Source: Glaciecola sp. HTCC2999
GTDB lineage: Bacteria; Pseudomonadota; Gammaproteobacteria; Enterobacterales; Alteromonadaceae
Direction of reading: 5' to 3'
Assembly: GCF_000155775.1 (NCBI RefSeq)
Contig: NZ_DS989810.1
Coordinates: forward strand, 496,310-560,309
DNA length: 64,000 nucleotides
The notes under the pieces were generated by a model. It saw only the letters and a list, made by a program, of their open reading frames with translations. It ran no database searches and was not told the DNA's origin. The position numbers and the translations under genes are program-made. Shown here piece after piece: positions 1 through 8,090 of this stretch (positions within the stretch are counted from its first letter, which is position 1; each line of letters starts with the position of its first letter).

Positions 1-370
1 GTTGCGGCCGATGTGTATCAGTATCTCCTACCAGGGAAACAGCTAAACGAATTGCATCTTCAAATGACGTAGTCTCTAATGCTGCCACTATTGCTTGAGG
101 CACTGAATGAAGGGCTCTTTCTGTTCGTTGATATTTCTGTCTAATGGAGGCAATAGTAAAATCTAGCTCGTAGTTTTTGCTTATAGCCTGCCTGATATCT
201 TTCACTGGCAATCCTTGCCTAGCCAAATAAATAGACTCCACAACTGGCATAGCAGCACTCATTCCTTCAGGATGATTGTAAGTGATTTCTGTATAGTTAT
301 CAGATAGCTTTAACGCTTCATCCGAACTGGTAGCAATAAAAGCAACAGAACAGGCCCAAGGGTGCATACT
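1..370 (-). pseudogene. ADP-ribosylglycohydrolase (DraG-like), broken fragment
   Basis: Reading the minus strand leftwards from an ATG near 370 gives an open frame that runs off the window edge. It contains a segment reading ITYNHPEG followed by a helical stretch, then SFEDAIRLAVSLVGDTDT. These match the ADP-ribosylglycohydrolase fold, whose GDTDT loop carries metal-binding aspartates. The family N-terminus, with its Gly/Asn-rich active-site loops, is missing. The first residues (MHPWACS) do not look like family sequence, so the gene was probably cut at about 360-375 by a rearrangement. It lies outside the tandem elements, in the flank. The 3' end is not visible. Family assignment is fairly sure; whether it is functional is doubtful. 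Confidence 0.6.
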
Positions 371-607
371 GATTTGTCAGTCTGTCGCTCACCCCAAGGA
401 TAAAGATGCGATTAACAGATGGTTAAGTGAGCGTTATCAGAGATAAATATAGGTTTGTTGTCACATTAAATATAGATTCATAACGATAAGCTAAACTCGA
501 TTGTAATCTCATCACTAGTATCGTGAGACGTAATACAATAGCCTAACTAAACCAAAACCTGCCTAGCATCGTTTAAATAATATATATTTCGCTAGAGCTT
601 ATAATCC

Positions 608-1387
608 ATGAAAACTAAATCGGCAATCACACGCTCTCTAATAGTTAGTACAATGATTACTCTTATTGCGTTTTCACAACACGCAAAAGCCAATCTCATT
701 GACACAGCCATGGAGACGACCCTTGAATATCAACTGAATTCTGCCTATCACATCAAATCGCGCCTACAGGAATACGCCAGAGAAACTTCAAACCAAGCTC
801 TATACGATGTTGTTGCAGCAACGACCTTAGTGTTTTCAAACGAGTTAAGCCTAGATAGTGTAGCTTTTGCCAGTGCTGATGAGCGGAGAGAAGTACATAT
901 TTCTATGGCATTTATACGACATTTGACAGCCTTTGTTAAACTTACACTTAAAGAACCTCTCACCACTTACAATAGTAATAACACAACTCTTTATGCTTAC
1001 CAGCAAGACCTGATAAATCACGCTATTACTGATATTATCTTGCACGAATTAGGGCATCACGCCTTGGATTTATTTTATGGACAATACACACCACCACGCT
1101 ATGTACCCCAAATGGAACAACAGGTAAGTCAATGGACGACTCGCATGAAAAACAATTTAGAATTAGATCAAAACGAAATGGGTCGATTACTCACGTTATT
1201 TTCGGTACTTGATCACAAGCTTGCCGAAAGTAAAGCTAATAACGCAATGACGCGCACTGTCAAAAACCTGCAAAATAAAATTGATTACGAATGCTTAGAT
1301 GCTTTTAGTGAACAAGCTGAAATGTTATGTGAAAATTTAGCGGATACACTTTATGCAGAGTACGCTTTTACGAATGGCAATGATTAA
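608..1387 (+). CDS. secreted HExxH-type putative zinc metallopeptidase
   Basis: The 259-residue product has an N-terminal signal peptide (basic start, hydrophobic core about residues 9-22, AKA cleavage region near 26). A HELGHH stretch at residues 146-151 gives a zincin-type HExxH motif. Further acidic residues downstream, including the DHKLAES region near 203, could supply a third zinc ligand. It is probably periplasmic or secreted. I recognise no named family beyond the zincin motif. It stands alone between the broken glycohydrolase gene and the island boundary. The start is the only ATG ahead of the signal peptide. Substrate unknown. Confidence 0.6.
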   Translation: MKTKSAITRSLIVSTMITLIAFSQHAKANLIDTAMETTLEYQLNSAYHIKSRLQEYARETSNQALYDVVAATTLVFSNELSLDSVAFASADERREVHISMAFIRHLTAFVKLTLKEPLTTYNSNNTTLYAYQQDLINHAITDIILHELGHHALDLFYGQYTPPRYVPQMEQQVSQWTTRMKNNLELDQNEMGRLLTLFSVLDHKLAESKANNAMTRTVKNLQNKIDYECLDAFSEQAEMLCENLADTLYAEYAFTNGND

Positions 1388-1479
1388 CTTCAGGGCAGCT
1401 TAGTTGAGGGCCCATATAAGTAATATTCTCTAACCGATCTTTTCCGAAAATTTAATTAAACGTGGATTTATTTGTGGGT

Positions 1480-1513
1480 AAAATAAAAAACCCGTCAACA
1501 AAATCAACGGGTT
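1480..1513 (-). terminator. rho-independent terminator, probably the original tRNA-Ser terminator
   Basis: On the minus strand a 7-bp stem (AACCCGT/ACGGGTT) with an 11-nt loop is followed by a T-rich run. It sits directly downstream, in minus-strand sense, of the tRNA 3'-end remnant at 1525-1538. It is therefore placed where the terminator of the tRNA-Ser gene would have been before elements were inserted. It could also end the 608-1387 gene weakly on the plus strand. Confidence 0.65.
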
Positions 1514-1518
1514 AGTTT

Positions 1519-1538
1519 TAAATTTGGCGGAGAGAGAG
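1519..1538 (-). repeat. distal attachment-site remnant (tRNA-Ser 3' end), left end of element I
   Basis: TAAATTTGGCGGAGAGAGAG occurs here and identically at 7404-7423. Its right 14 bases are the complement of the 3' end (acceptor stem plus CCA) of the tRNA-Ser(GGA) gene at 38440-38529. A short tRNA 3'-end copy in the same orientation is the usual far-end footprint of tyrosine-recombinase insertion into a tRNA gene. Confidence 0.7.
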
Positions 1539-1577
1539 TGACTTAATAGCCTATATATGCCTATCCTCTGCGTCAAA

Positions 1578-1811
1578 GACATTGATATACAACGATTTCT
1601 CTAGTGTTGCAGATGTTCGGTTCACTGTCAAAGGCACATAAATGTCTACTGTTTTGTCTACTCAGATAAGCCATGCGCACATTTAAACTCAACAGACTTC
1701 ACAGCCTAATTAGCCACACCGCTTCCAACTGATAACAATCAAATGTATGTGTAGACTAAATAGGCTGCCAAAGCCTCTGTAGGGGGCGGGAGGGGTATTC
1801 ATTGGCTGTTT
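1578..1811 (+). repeat. left inverted repeat of element I
   Basis: This stretch is the imperfect reverse complement of 7076-7386. Recognisable shared blocks include CAGATGTTCGGTTCACTGTC and AGGGGGCGGGAGGGGTATT (the latter at about 1781-1799, just after CCTCTGT). The right copy has about 85 extra bases bounded by the octamer CCTCTGTA. The left copy has a single octamer there, as expected from a deletion between short direct repeats. No gene is seen inside. Confidence 0.8.
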
Positions 1812-1950
1812 TTCAATGGGGCTTTATAGATTTGTAATAGGATTTGTAAGAAAAAGTCTTAGAGACAAGGTTTATGTTTGTTGTTACTTTTAAAAAAATG
1901 TCTATAAATGGCTTAACCGTGTTACAAAATTTTATTTAAGGATTAAAGAT

Positions 1951-2355
1951 ATGTTCGTTAGCATAAATGAATACGCAAAGAAAAATGACTTAACAGTCAC
2001 AGATGTATTAAAAGAAATAAAAAATGGTGAACATCAAACAAAAGAATCTGAGCATGAAACACTGATATTTGTTAGTGATGATTTAGCGGATTTGTATCAT
2101 GATAAACCTGTTAGTAGCGCTCCCAATAAAACTGAAAACTATACACAGGCATATGGTATTGTTTGGATAAATGTTATTTTTGGATGGTTAATTTTCATTG
2201 GTGGCTTTATAGCTATTTTTGTTGAATCATTTCAGACGGGGGTAGTCTTCTGCTTAATTGGCTTGTTCACGGTTGGTTTTGGTCAAATATTAAAAGCGGG
2301 TCTTGATTCTGCAATTAACATAAGAAAAATAAAAGAACATCTTTGTACTAAATGA
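1951..2355 (+). CDS. small protein with helix-turn-helix-like N-terminus and two membrane segments
   Basis: The product has 134 residues. The first 30 (INEYAKKNDLTVTDVLKEI) resemble a short helix-turn-helix or excisionase-like segment. Two hydrophobic segments follow (about residues 70-92 and 95-115), with a basic tail. The stop overlaps the start of the next gene by four bases (ATGA), so the two were probably co-translated. I do not recognise the family. It is the first cargo gene of element I, just inside its left inverted repeat. Confidence 0.55.
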   Translation: MFVSINEYAKKNDLTVTDVLKEIKNGEHQTKESEHETLIFVSDDLADLYHDKPVSSAPNKTENYTQAYGIVWINVIFGWLIFIGGFIAIFVESFQTGVVFCLIGLFTVGFGQILKAGLDSAINIRKIKEHLCTK

Positions 2356-3350
2356 GAATTGATTGGTATCCAGCTTATCCACATCCTAAAGTTATCTCGA
2401 TAGCTAGACAGCTCTTTAGCTATGTTCCAGTGAGAACAAAAGGTGTTAATAAACAAGAAAGAGATAGCAAGCTAAACTTGATATGCATGCAATTTATCTC
2501 CGCCTTGTATTTAAACCATCATCAGGCTGATAAGAATAATCCAGTCACTACATATCTATCACCAAAACACTTTAAGTATAAGAACCCAGTAGCGGAAAAG
2601 CTGCCTTATCCTCATGGAACTTACCTTGATGTATATAACACGCTCCTAAATCTCAAGTAGGTCACTCAACAGCTCGGAGAAAAAGGAAAATCACTCACCC
2701 TTATAAAGCCTACTGAGATATTGAGAGATAAGTTTGATGAGATTGGCTTCTTGTGGGCTGAACAGGCTCTTAAAGATGATGACCAGTTACTGATAATGAG
2801 GGATGTTAAGCTTGGCAAGAATAACAAAAAAGTAAAGTATTCAGTCCCAGTGCCGGATTACCCCCTTAAAGAACTACATCTAAGCAATCTAAGAAAGATT
2901 AATAAGGCGCTCCTTAGTCATTGCTTTACGCTTGCAGTTAGCGATGATGATTTATTAAAGGTTAATACTAAAAAGCCTGATGAAGTCGACTTTAGTGGTT
3001 TCGGTATAAGAATCCTTTATTCAATGGCGGGTGCTAAATATGAAGGTAAAGACCCTTATGATCTAAAATTAAAAGCCTGGAAAGGTAAAGGCGACCCAAG
3101 ACGGAAAAAAATTAAGAAGGCATTTAATGCGTTAATTAATGACATTGATGGGACGTTCAAGCTCTCACCTAAGCAAATTACTTTGCTTGGAATGAACACG
3201 AAAGCGCTTGAAGAAAGAATCAAAGTAATACACAAGCCAATAGCTGATTTACTAAGAACCAGGGATGGACTAAGAGCTACTTATATTGATTCCACAATAG
3301 CTGAACACATTATGTTAACAATGATTAATGACGATGCTATCACACTGACG
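2352..3350 (+). pseudogene. polymerase-palm-like protein, broken by an amber codon and an IS
   Basis: One reading frame runs from ATG 2352 through a TAG at 2658-2660 and on to 3350, where an IS3-family element begins, so two open frames are one interrupted gene. After the TAG the protein reads VDFSGFGIRILYS (D codon at 2988). This resembles polymerase-A motif A (DYSQIELR). Next comes RRKKIKKAFNALIN, like motif B, then IDSTIAEHIMLTMI leading to a beta strand (AITLT) where motif C (VHD) would follow. The IS cuts at exactly that strand. Similarity to family-A polymerases is my reading of motifs, not a search result. Intact length would be a little over 330 residues, short for a full polymerase. 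As it stands it is almost certainly inactive. Confidence 0.6.
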
Positions 3351-3376
3351 TGGTCAACATATTTCGGACAACCCAG

Positions 3377-4198
3377 TTAAGCAACTTTTTGTAGTTTTAC
3401 CATTTCCTGCTCATACTGATTTGGGCTTTGATACCCCAGATATGAATGCAGTCTATAGCTGTTATAGAACATCGTGATGTAATTCAAGATATCCTGTTGT
3501 GCTTCGTATCGAGTTTGGTAGTTTCGCCAATGAACCCGTTCGTTTTTCAAGCTGCCGAAGAAACTTTCAGCAACGGCATTATCCCAACAATCGCCTTTTC
3601 TGCTCATGCTGCCAACTAGGCCATGAGCGTTAAGTAATTTACGATACTCGTGACTGGCATATTGCGAGCCACGGTCGGTATGCACAATTAATCCTTTCTC
3701 TGGTTTTCGCTGCCATATTGCCATTCTCAGCGCGTCAATTACCAGCTTTGCTTTCATCCTTGAGCTCATGCTCCAACCAACGATTTTACGCGAGTACAAA
3801 TCAATCACGATGGCTAAGTACAACCAACCTTCTCGCGTCCATATGTAAGTAATATCAGAAACATACGCTTTGTTAGGCGCATCCACAGTAAACTCACGAT
3901 TGAGCACATTATCAAACAACGGCTTGTTATGGTTACTGTCTGTTGTCACCTTATATTTCTTGCGATAACGAACCCACACCTTGGCTTCAAGCATTAGCTT
4001 CTTCGCCTTTTGGCGACTCACTGGATAGCCTAAACAATTCAGGGCATGCTTCATTCTGCGGCTGCCATACGTGTTATCACTAGCGACAGCTATCTTTTTC
4101 ACCCACTCGATCATATCAGCATGAGTAGGGTCTATTTCTTGTTCTATCTTCGCCCAACGGTAAAAGCCGCTGCGCTTCACCCCTAACAATTGACACAT
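3377..4198 (-). CDS. IS3-family transposase OrfB (DDE integrase core)
   Basis: 273 residues from an internal ATG; the open frame extends upstream into the end of OrfA, consistent with production by frameshifting. An HTH_21-like N-terminal region ([10 protein letters not shown]) is followed by an rve DDE core. YVSDITYI supplies the first Asp, [10 protein letters not shown] the second, and the glutamate lies in [13 protein letters not shown]. The C-terminal [15 protein letters not shown] is typical of IS3 transposases. It catalyses cut-and-circularise transposition of this IS. Confidence 0.9.
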   Translation of the reverse strand: MCQLLGVKRSGFYRWAKIEQEIDPTHADMIEWVKKIAVASDNTYGSRRMKHALNCLGYPVSRQKAKKLMLEAKVWVRYRKKYKVTTDSNHNKPLFDNVLNREFTVDAPNKAYVSDITYIWTREGWLYLAIVIDLYSRKIVGWSMSSRMKAKLVIDALRMAIWQRKPEKGLIVHTDRGSQYASHEYRKLLNAHGLVGSMSRKGDCWDNAVAESFFGSLKNERVHWRNYQTRYEAQQDILNYITMFYNSYRLHSYLGYQSPNQYEQEMVKLQKVA

Positions 4199-4245
4199 TC
4201 TGTCAACGGGATAGGTCTTCTTATTTTGGGCAATGAAGCGGTACT

Positions 4246-4542
4246 TTACTTCATTTCTTTGGCAAAAAAGACCGTTGCTTCCTTTAAAATGTTTTTGTCC
4301 ATTTCAAGCTGGCGAACCTTTGCTCTCAGTTGCCTAATTTCTTCTTGCTCTGGCGTCAGCTTGCCATTACCACGAAACGCCTGACCATCATTATCTTGTT
4401 CGTGTTCTTTCATCCAACGGGTAATCAGATTTGGATTAATCTCCAAGCTTCTTGCCGCTTCAGCTCGACTGAACTTCTGATCAACCACTAGGCTGATAGC
4501 GTCTAACTTAAATTCTTTTGAATATTTTTTTCTAGCATTCAT
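4246..4542 (-). CDS. IS3-family transposase OrfA
   Basis: This 98-residue protein opens with [15 protein letters not shown], a typical IS3 OrfA helix-turn-helix that binds the IS ends. A leucine-zipper-like stretch follows ([15 protein letters not shown]). A run CTTTTTTG near the 3' end (about 4266-4273) lies where a -1 slip would join it to OrfB: the -1 frame is open from there into the OrfB frame. Likely partner of the adjacent OrfB as an OrfAB fusion transposase. Confidence 0.85.
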   Translation of the reverse strand: MNARKKYSKEFKLDAISLVVDQKFSRAEAARSLEINPNLITRWMKEHEQDNDGQAFRGNGKLTPEQEEIRQLRAKVRQLEMDKNILKEATVFFAKEMK

Positions 4543-4667
4543 AATGCACTCCAGTTTTGAGAATTATCTCTTATCTAGAGTGTCCGAATCAAATCTACCA
4601 CCTCACACTTCCAATTCATGATAGTTTTATAGTGAGGCTAAAAGATAAGTCATTATTACAATAGGCA

Positions 4668-4910
4668 ATGACTAAGGCATGTAATGAAGTACTGGGTTTT
4701 AGCATTGATACCACAGAGGAATATATAAAGAATGCTGAACATTTCAATATGTCAGAAGAAGAAATGATAACGTTAACGAGTTACCCTGAAAACATGGTTG
4801 TTAACGCTAATGAATTAAAAGATAGTATTTTAAATAAACCACAAACAATAATGGAAAAATATCTAGCATCCTTTGAAGGCTATAAAGCAGGGGTTTACAA
4901 TTGTAATTAA
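4668..4910 (+). CDS. small hypothetical protein
   Basis: 80 residues, acidic and soluble-looking, with no signal peptide or membrane segment. Helical periodicity is seen around EEYIKNAEHF and EEEMITLTSY. It lies just right of the IS, in the orientation of the first two element I genes, so it may be the last gene of that interrupted operon. No Shine-Dalgarno is obvious and I do not recognise a family. It could be a remnant of a longer gene. Confidence 0.4.
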   Translation: MTKACNEVLGFSIDTTEEYIKNAEHFNMSEEEMITLTSYPENMVVNANELKDSILNKPQTIMEKYLASFEGYKAGVYNCN

Positions 4911-5009
4911 CCCCTGTTATTAAATTGTTTTGTCGGCTTTACAGTCTTCTCATTAAGGGAAGTAACCTCTGAGCCTTGTTTTTTAAATCGGCTGGCTTAA
5001 GATGTTAAG

Positions 5010-5201
5010 TTAGCTGTCATTATTAACAGATTCGTCAGTTCTCAAGCATTTCAACTCAAACTTGTAATTGTCGTCCATAAATATCACTTTAGAATCAATT
5101 CTACTTTCGCAATTAACTCTACTCTCAAATGATTCAACACCTATAAAGGTTTGCTCTGCTGTTCCTGCTACACTAACTAAAATGTAAAGAGTCCAAAACA
5201 T
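5010..5201 (-). CDS. small exported or membrane-anchored protein
   Basis: From the ATG at 5201 the product is about 63 residues: a hydrophobic N-terminus (MFWTLYILVSVAG) that could be a signal peptide or anchor, then a short domain with two cysteines (NCES and LKCL) that could form a disulfide. An upstream TTG at 5213 is in frame, but the ATG gives a cleaner signal. It is followed in minus-strand order by nothing else, and preceded by the lipoprotein gene only in the plus-strand sense. No family recognised. Confidence 0.4.
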   Translation of the reverse strand: MFWTLYILVSVAGTAEQTFIGVESFESRVNCESRIDSKVIFMDDNYKFELKCLRTDESVNNDS

Positions 5202-5285
5202 AATTACAACCAATATTAGCTACCTGTATAAGAGTCACTTATCAAAGCAAGCGAGTAAATGCCTTCAATAATTTGTAAACTCAAA

Positions 5286-6116
5286 TCAATTTTTAAACAT
5301 TTGTGAGAAAAGTCGGCATTTCTTAAATCCTACACTGCCAGCAGTTTCTCTCCAGGAAGAACAAAATAAATCTATGCTATCGCCTTTATTAATTGTTTCC
5401 GCCTCATCAAATGAGGTTATGTCCGCAAAACAACCATTAAAAAAATCTACATCGCTCTTTAAGTGTACCACTGCATCTCCAAAAGTCACATTTATATCTG
5501 TTGCAATGCCTGCAACTCTGTACTCTTTATTGAGAGGATATAGACGAATAGCTCGAACTTCATTTTCGTTTAAAGCTGTAACCATTTCGTCACATATAAC
5601 TGGCTGCATTTTAAGAATTTTTTCGCGACGCTCTTCTTCTGCACGTTTCTGATTAGCAAGTCTAATTTGACGTTGGCGTTCTTGCTCAGCAAGTCTAATT
5701 TGGCGTTGGCGTTCTTGCTCAGCAGCTTTTTTCTTTTTCTGTTGAATTTGTTGCTGCTTTCTCTGTTCCTCTAGTTTTTGTTCTTGTAATATTCTTGCTT
5801 GGGCTAACTCTCTTCTTTGTTTCATCAACAAATTAAATGATTCCTCATTAAGAATTTGTTTAATTAATCTTCTATCTTTATAAGTACCTTCTGAAGGTGT
5901 GACTAGTAATGCTTTATGATTAATCATAGTTTCCCTGCCATCTCTGACTTTAAAAATATCAGAGTCTGTTTTTTCATCATATCCTACATAAACGTAGGCA
6001 TCATCGGCTTTTCTTGCCCATATATCAGTAAAAAAAGTTTCTCCAACTTGTTCATTAATTGACAAGCAGCCAGTTAAAAGTAATAAGGGAATTATGGTTA
6101 AAAACAATTTATTCAT
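5286..6116 (-). CDS. putative lipoprotein with charged coiled coil and C-terminal OB-like domain
   Basis: 276 residues. The N-terminus carries a lipobox (LLLLTGC, Cys17), so it is probably a membrane lipoprotein. Residues about 95-170 are a highly charged coiled coil including a tandem repeat of QERQRQIRLA; the matching 33-nt DNA repeat is visible at about 5665-5735. Residues about 170-276 form a compact domain (VTFGDAVVHLKSD, then GCFADI) that resembles OB-fold tRNA_anti-like domains by pattern. It lies 19 bp downstream of the zinc-ribbon membrane protein gene, probably one operon. Function unknown. Confidence 0.6.
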   Translation of the reverse strand: MNKLFLTIIPLLLLTGCLSINEQVGETFFTDIWARKADDAYVYVGYDEKTDSDIFKVRDGRETMINHKALLVTPSEGTYKDRRLIKQILNEESFNLLMKQRRELAQARILQEQKLEEQRKQQQIQQKKKKAAEQERQRQIRLAEQERQRQIRLANQKRAEEERREKILKMQPVICDEMVTALNENEVRAIRLYPLNKEYRVAGIATDINVTFGDAVVHLKSDVDFFNGCFADITSFDEAETINKGDSIDLFCSSWRETAGSVGFKKCRLFSQMFKN

Positions 6117-6135
6117 TTTGTAGTCCTTAAATATT

Positions 6136-6903
6136 TTAAACTAATTTATTTGTTAACTTATATATACCAATCCAAATTAAATATATAAAGTGTATCCATA
6201 TCTGCCCAAATTCGTCGATTACTGTATTTGGAGATGCAAAGGTTACAGAAAACGTAAAAATTAAAATGGGCAAAGTTGGGTAAATCATTTTTCTATCTGC
6301 AAATGTATTGCTAGACTTTAAGTATGCGAAAATAGACAAGAGATATATTAATAACACTACTAGTGAAAGTGTTAAAGTGAATGCACCTCTAGAAGTTGTA
6401 ATTAGGAATAATCTAAGGTCATGAAAAAATCCAGGGTCAATACTAATTGTAGAATCAAAGAGTGATTTTAAAATAGGGGAGTAGATAAAATTTTGGGTGA
6501 AATTAGATATTGAGATAACTGCAAGTTGTGTTTGTTCTATGAATAAAAATTTACTGGCAATGCCAACAATCAAAGCCCACATAATTATAACTAAAGCTAA
6601 ATTTGAATTTAAAAAAAACGAATCCCAATCAAATGTATTTGCAGTTGTATAATCAATTTCATCAGGTATATTATTATCATATGTATTTTGTTCTTTTTTA
6701 CGATTTTCCCTATAAATTTTTGCTTTTAGTTTTTTAATTCTTAAATTTTCTTCAATAATAAACTTATCTGCTTCTTTTTGGCTTTTTTCAGAATAATAAT
6801 ATTTACCAACATCAAAGCCGCACTCGCAACATACGTGCGCAGAGGCTTCCTGTTTCTTAACAGTATTTGTGAACATACATTCAGGGCATCTGAGATAAGC
6901 CAT
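6136..6903 (-). CDS. zinc-ribbon membrane protein
   Basis: Translating from the ATG at 6903 gives MAYLRCPECMFTN at the start. This begins a four-cysteine zinc ribbon (CPEC about 20 residues before CCECGFD), which is usual for the first residues of such proteins. An upstream in-frame ATG at 6963 is possible but gives an AT-rich non-conserved leader. A basic coiled stretch follows, then about five hydrophobic segments (roughly residues 100-255). It is probably an inner-membrane protein with a cytoplasmic zinc ribbon. It is encoded just upstream of the lipoprotein. Family not recognised. Confidence 0.55.
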   Translation of the reverse strand: MAYLRCPECMFTNTVKKQEASAHVCCECGFDVGKYYYSEKSQKEADKFIIEENLRIKKLKAKIYRENRKKEQNTYDNNIPDEIDYTTANTFDWDSFFLNSNLALVIIMWALIVGIASKFLFIEQTQLAVISISNFTQNFIYSPILKSLFDSTISIDPGFFHDLRLFLITTSRGAFTLTLSLVVLLIYLLSIFAYLKSSNTFADRKMIYPTLPILIFTFSVTFASPNTVIDEFGQIWIHFIYLIWIGIYKLTNKLV

Positions 6904-7075
6904 AAAATTTAAACTTATATTTAATAACATAATGTTTACGATATGAATTTTCTTAAAGATCATTTTTAATTAGTCAAGTATTTTTCATTCATAATTTAGA
7001 CTTCTGATTAAATACTTTTTGGAAACCCATTATCTGTATTCCACCTATTGCAAGTCTAACAAGCTACACAGCCTA

Positions 7076-7386
7076 AACAGCCAATAAATACCCCTCCCGC
7101 CCCCTACAGAGGTTTTTCAGCCCCAAGAAAATCACCAACTAATTACGTTTATTAATGGAGTTTCAAGGCTACACAGACCTGTACAGAGGCTCTGGCAGCC
7201 TACTTAGTCTACACATACATTTGATTGTTATCAGTTGGAAGTGGTGTGGCTAATTAGGCTGCGAAGTCTGTTTAGTTTGAGTGTGCGCATGGCTTATCTG
7301 AGTAGACAAAACAGTAGGCATTTATGTACCTTTGACAGTGAACCGAACATCTGCAACACTAGATAATACGTTGTATATCAAGGTCT
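7076..7386 (-). repeat. right inverted repeat of element I
   Basis: Imperfect reverse complement of 1578-1811, lying just inside the second 20-bp direct repeat. It carries about 85 bases more than the left copy, between two CCTCTGTA octamers (reading the minus strand). The pair brackets about 5.3 kb containing all genes of element I. No gene is seen within. Confidence 0.8.
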
Positions 7387-7403
7387 GTAGAGCTTGTTCA
7401 GAC

Positions 7404-7423
7404 TAAATTTGGCGGAGAGAGAG
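7404..7423 (-). repeat. attachment-site repeat between elements I and II
   Basis: Identical to 1519-1538 in the same orientation. Its right part is the 3' end of the tRNA-Ser-like sequence at 7410-7510. The TAAATTT preceding the tRNA end is shared only by these two copies; the copies at 12876 and 38440 are preceded by CATGTAA instead. This marks element I as having different end sequences from II and III. Confidence 0.7.
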
Positions 7424-7510
7424 GGATTCGAACCCTCGTTAGGTTTAACCCTAAACACACTTTCCAGGCGTGCGCCTTCAGCCTTTATAATAACTAGGCT
7501 CATGCTCTCC
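7410..7510 (-). tRNA. tRNA-Ser(GGA)-like sequence with aberrant D arm, element junction
   Basis: On the minus strand, everything from the anticodon arm (loop CTGGAAA, anticodon GGA) through the variable arm, T arm, acceptor 3' strand and CCA is identical to tRNA-Ser(GGA) at 38440-38529. The first six bases (GGAGAG) also restore most of the acceptor stem. The D region is replaced by a longer sequence (GAGCC, then an A/T-rich loop, then GGCT) lacking the usual GG of the D loop. It is best read as an attachment-site copy whose 5' part is element DNA. A transcribed tRNA-like RNA is possible; a functional tRNA is doubtful. Confidence 0.45.
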
Positions 7511-8090
7511 GCACGTATCGTCATAAGACACTGTGCTTGAATGTACAATACCACATTATACTCATAAATCTACTCATCCCAGACAGAATAGTTACAAAAT
7601 CCAATGCCAACTAACCACCCTCTCCCGCTAGTATTGGCCGTCCTAGTTAGGTACCGTTACTCATATGTAGCAGGAAATATGTAAACCAATTTACAGTGCC
7701 TACCTACCCCACTAGCTCAAAAAACATCTATTACCAACAGACTTGGCTTTCATGTAGATGCCGCTGAGTATAATTTGTAATTATACGATCTAGGTATCCA
7801 GCAAGCGTAGCGCGGTAGCTGTAACGATCTGTACGTTGTTGTATGACGTTTTAACGAGTTATTGGTGTACTTGCCGCCTAGTTTAAACATAAGCCAAACG
7901 TGATCCATACAGGGGGGTGTATGAACTAGTGATGTACGCATTAGTAAGTATTTGCTTTAAACAAAATTCAATGTGTTTTTTGTAAGGCGGATATGGTGTG
8001 TGTTGTAGTGAGCTAGGATGGTCGCTGCTACCTTTACCAATGAAGTAAAAGTAACAGCTCATGTTGTTTTGTGGTGGTTTAAGTGTGGAA
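7511..8090. other. noncoding left end of element II
   Basis: About 580 bases with no convincing gene. The first 320 share blocks in the same order with 12968-13252 at the left end of element III (a TCTACTCAT block, CATATGTAG, AATATGTAAAC or AATGTGTAAAC, then a palindrome ATAATTTGTAATTAT). It is therefore a conserved end sequence rather than random spacer. An 18-nt imperfect palindrome with a G run lies at about 7906-7923. Confidence 0.55.
7769..7823 (+). repeat. conserved noncoding element-end motif, copy 1
   Basis: A perfect short hairpin (TATAATT-TGT-AATTATA) is followed about 10 bases later by GGTATCCAGCAAGCGTAGCG and CGGTAGCTGTA. Related sequences lie at 13197-13252 and 33827-33882. Between copies 1 and 2 the outer pair of the hairpin changes from T-A to C-G together, so the pairing is kept. 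Confidence 0.5.

Larger units (their letters stand above)
3351..4600 (-). mobile_element. IS3-family insertion sequence
   Basis: Ends at 3351-3370 and 4581-4600 form an imperfect 20-bp inverted repeat sharing TGGT at the outer tip and TTCGGACA at the inner side. Between them are two overlapping transposase frames on the minus strand. No convincing target duplication is seen (flanks acg and cct). It interrupts the polymerase-like gene of element I. Both frames look intact, so it may still be active. Confidence 0.85.

Noticed and set aside
3351..4600. Target-site duplication of the IS3 element
   Set aside because: The flanking triplets (acg and cct) do not match, so no duplication can be claimed, although the inverted ends are clear.
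1951..7386. CRISPR array among the repeats of element I
   Set aside because: The repeats are one long inverted pair and one short tandem inside a coiled-coil gene; there is no regular repeat-spacer pattern and no cas gene.
7750..7941. Minus-strand 63-codon frame in the left end of element II
   Set aside because: It reads through the conserved hairpin motif, has no protein-like composition and is not kept in the homologous element III end.
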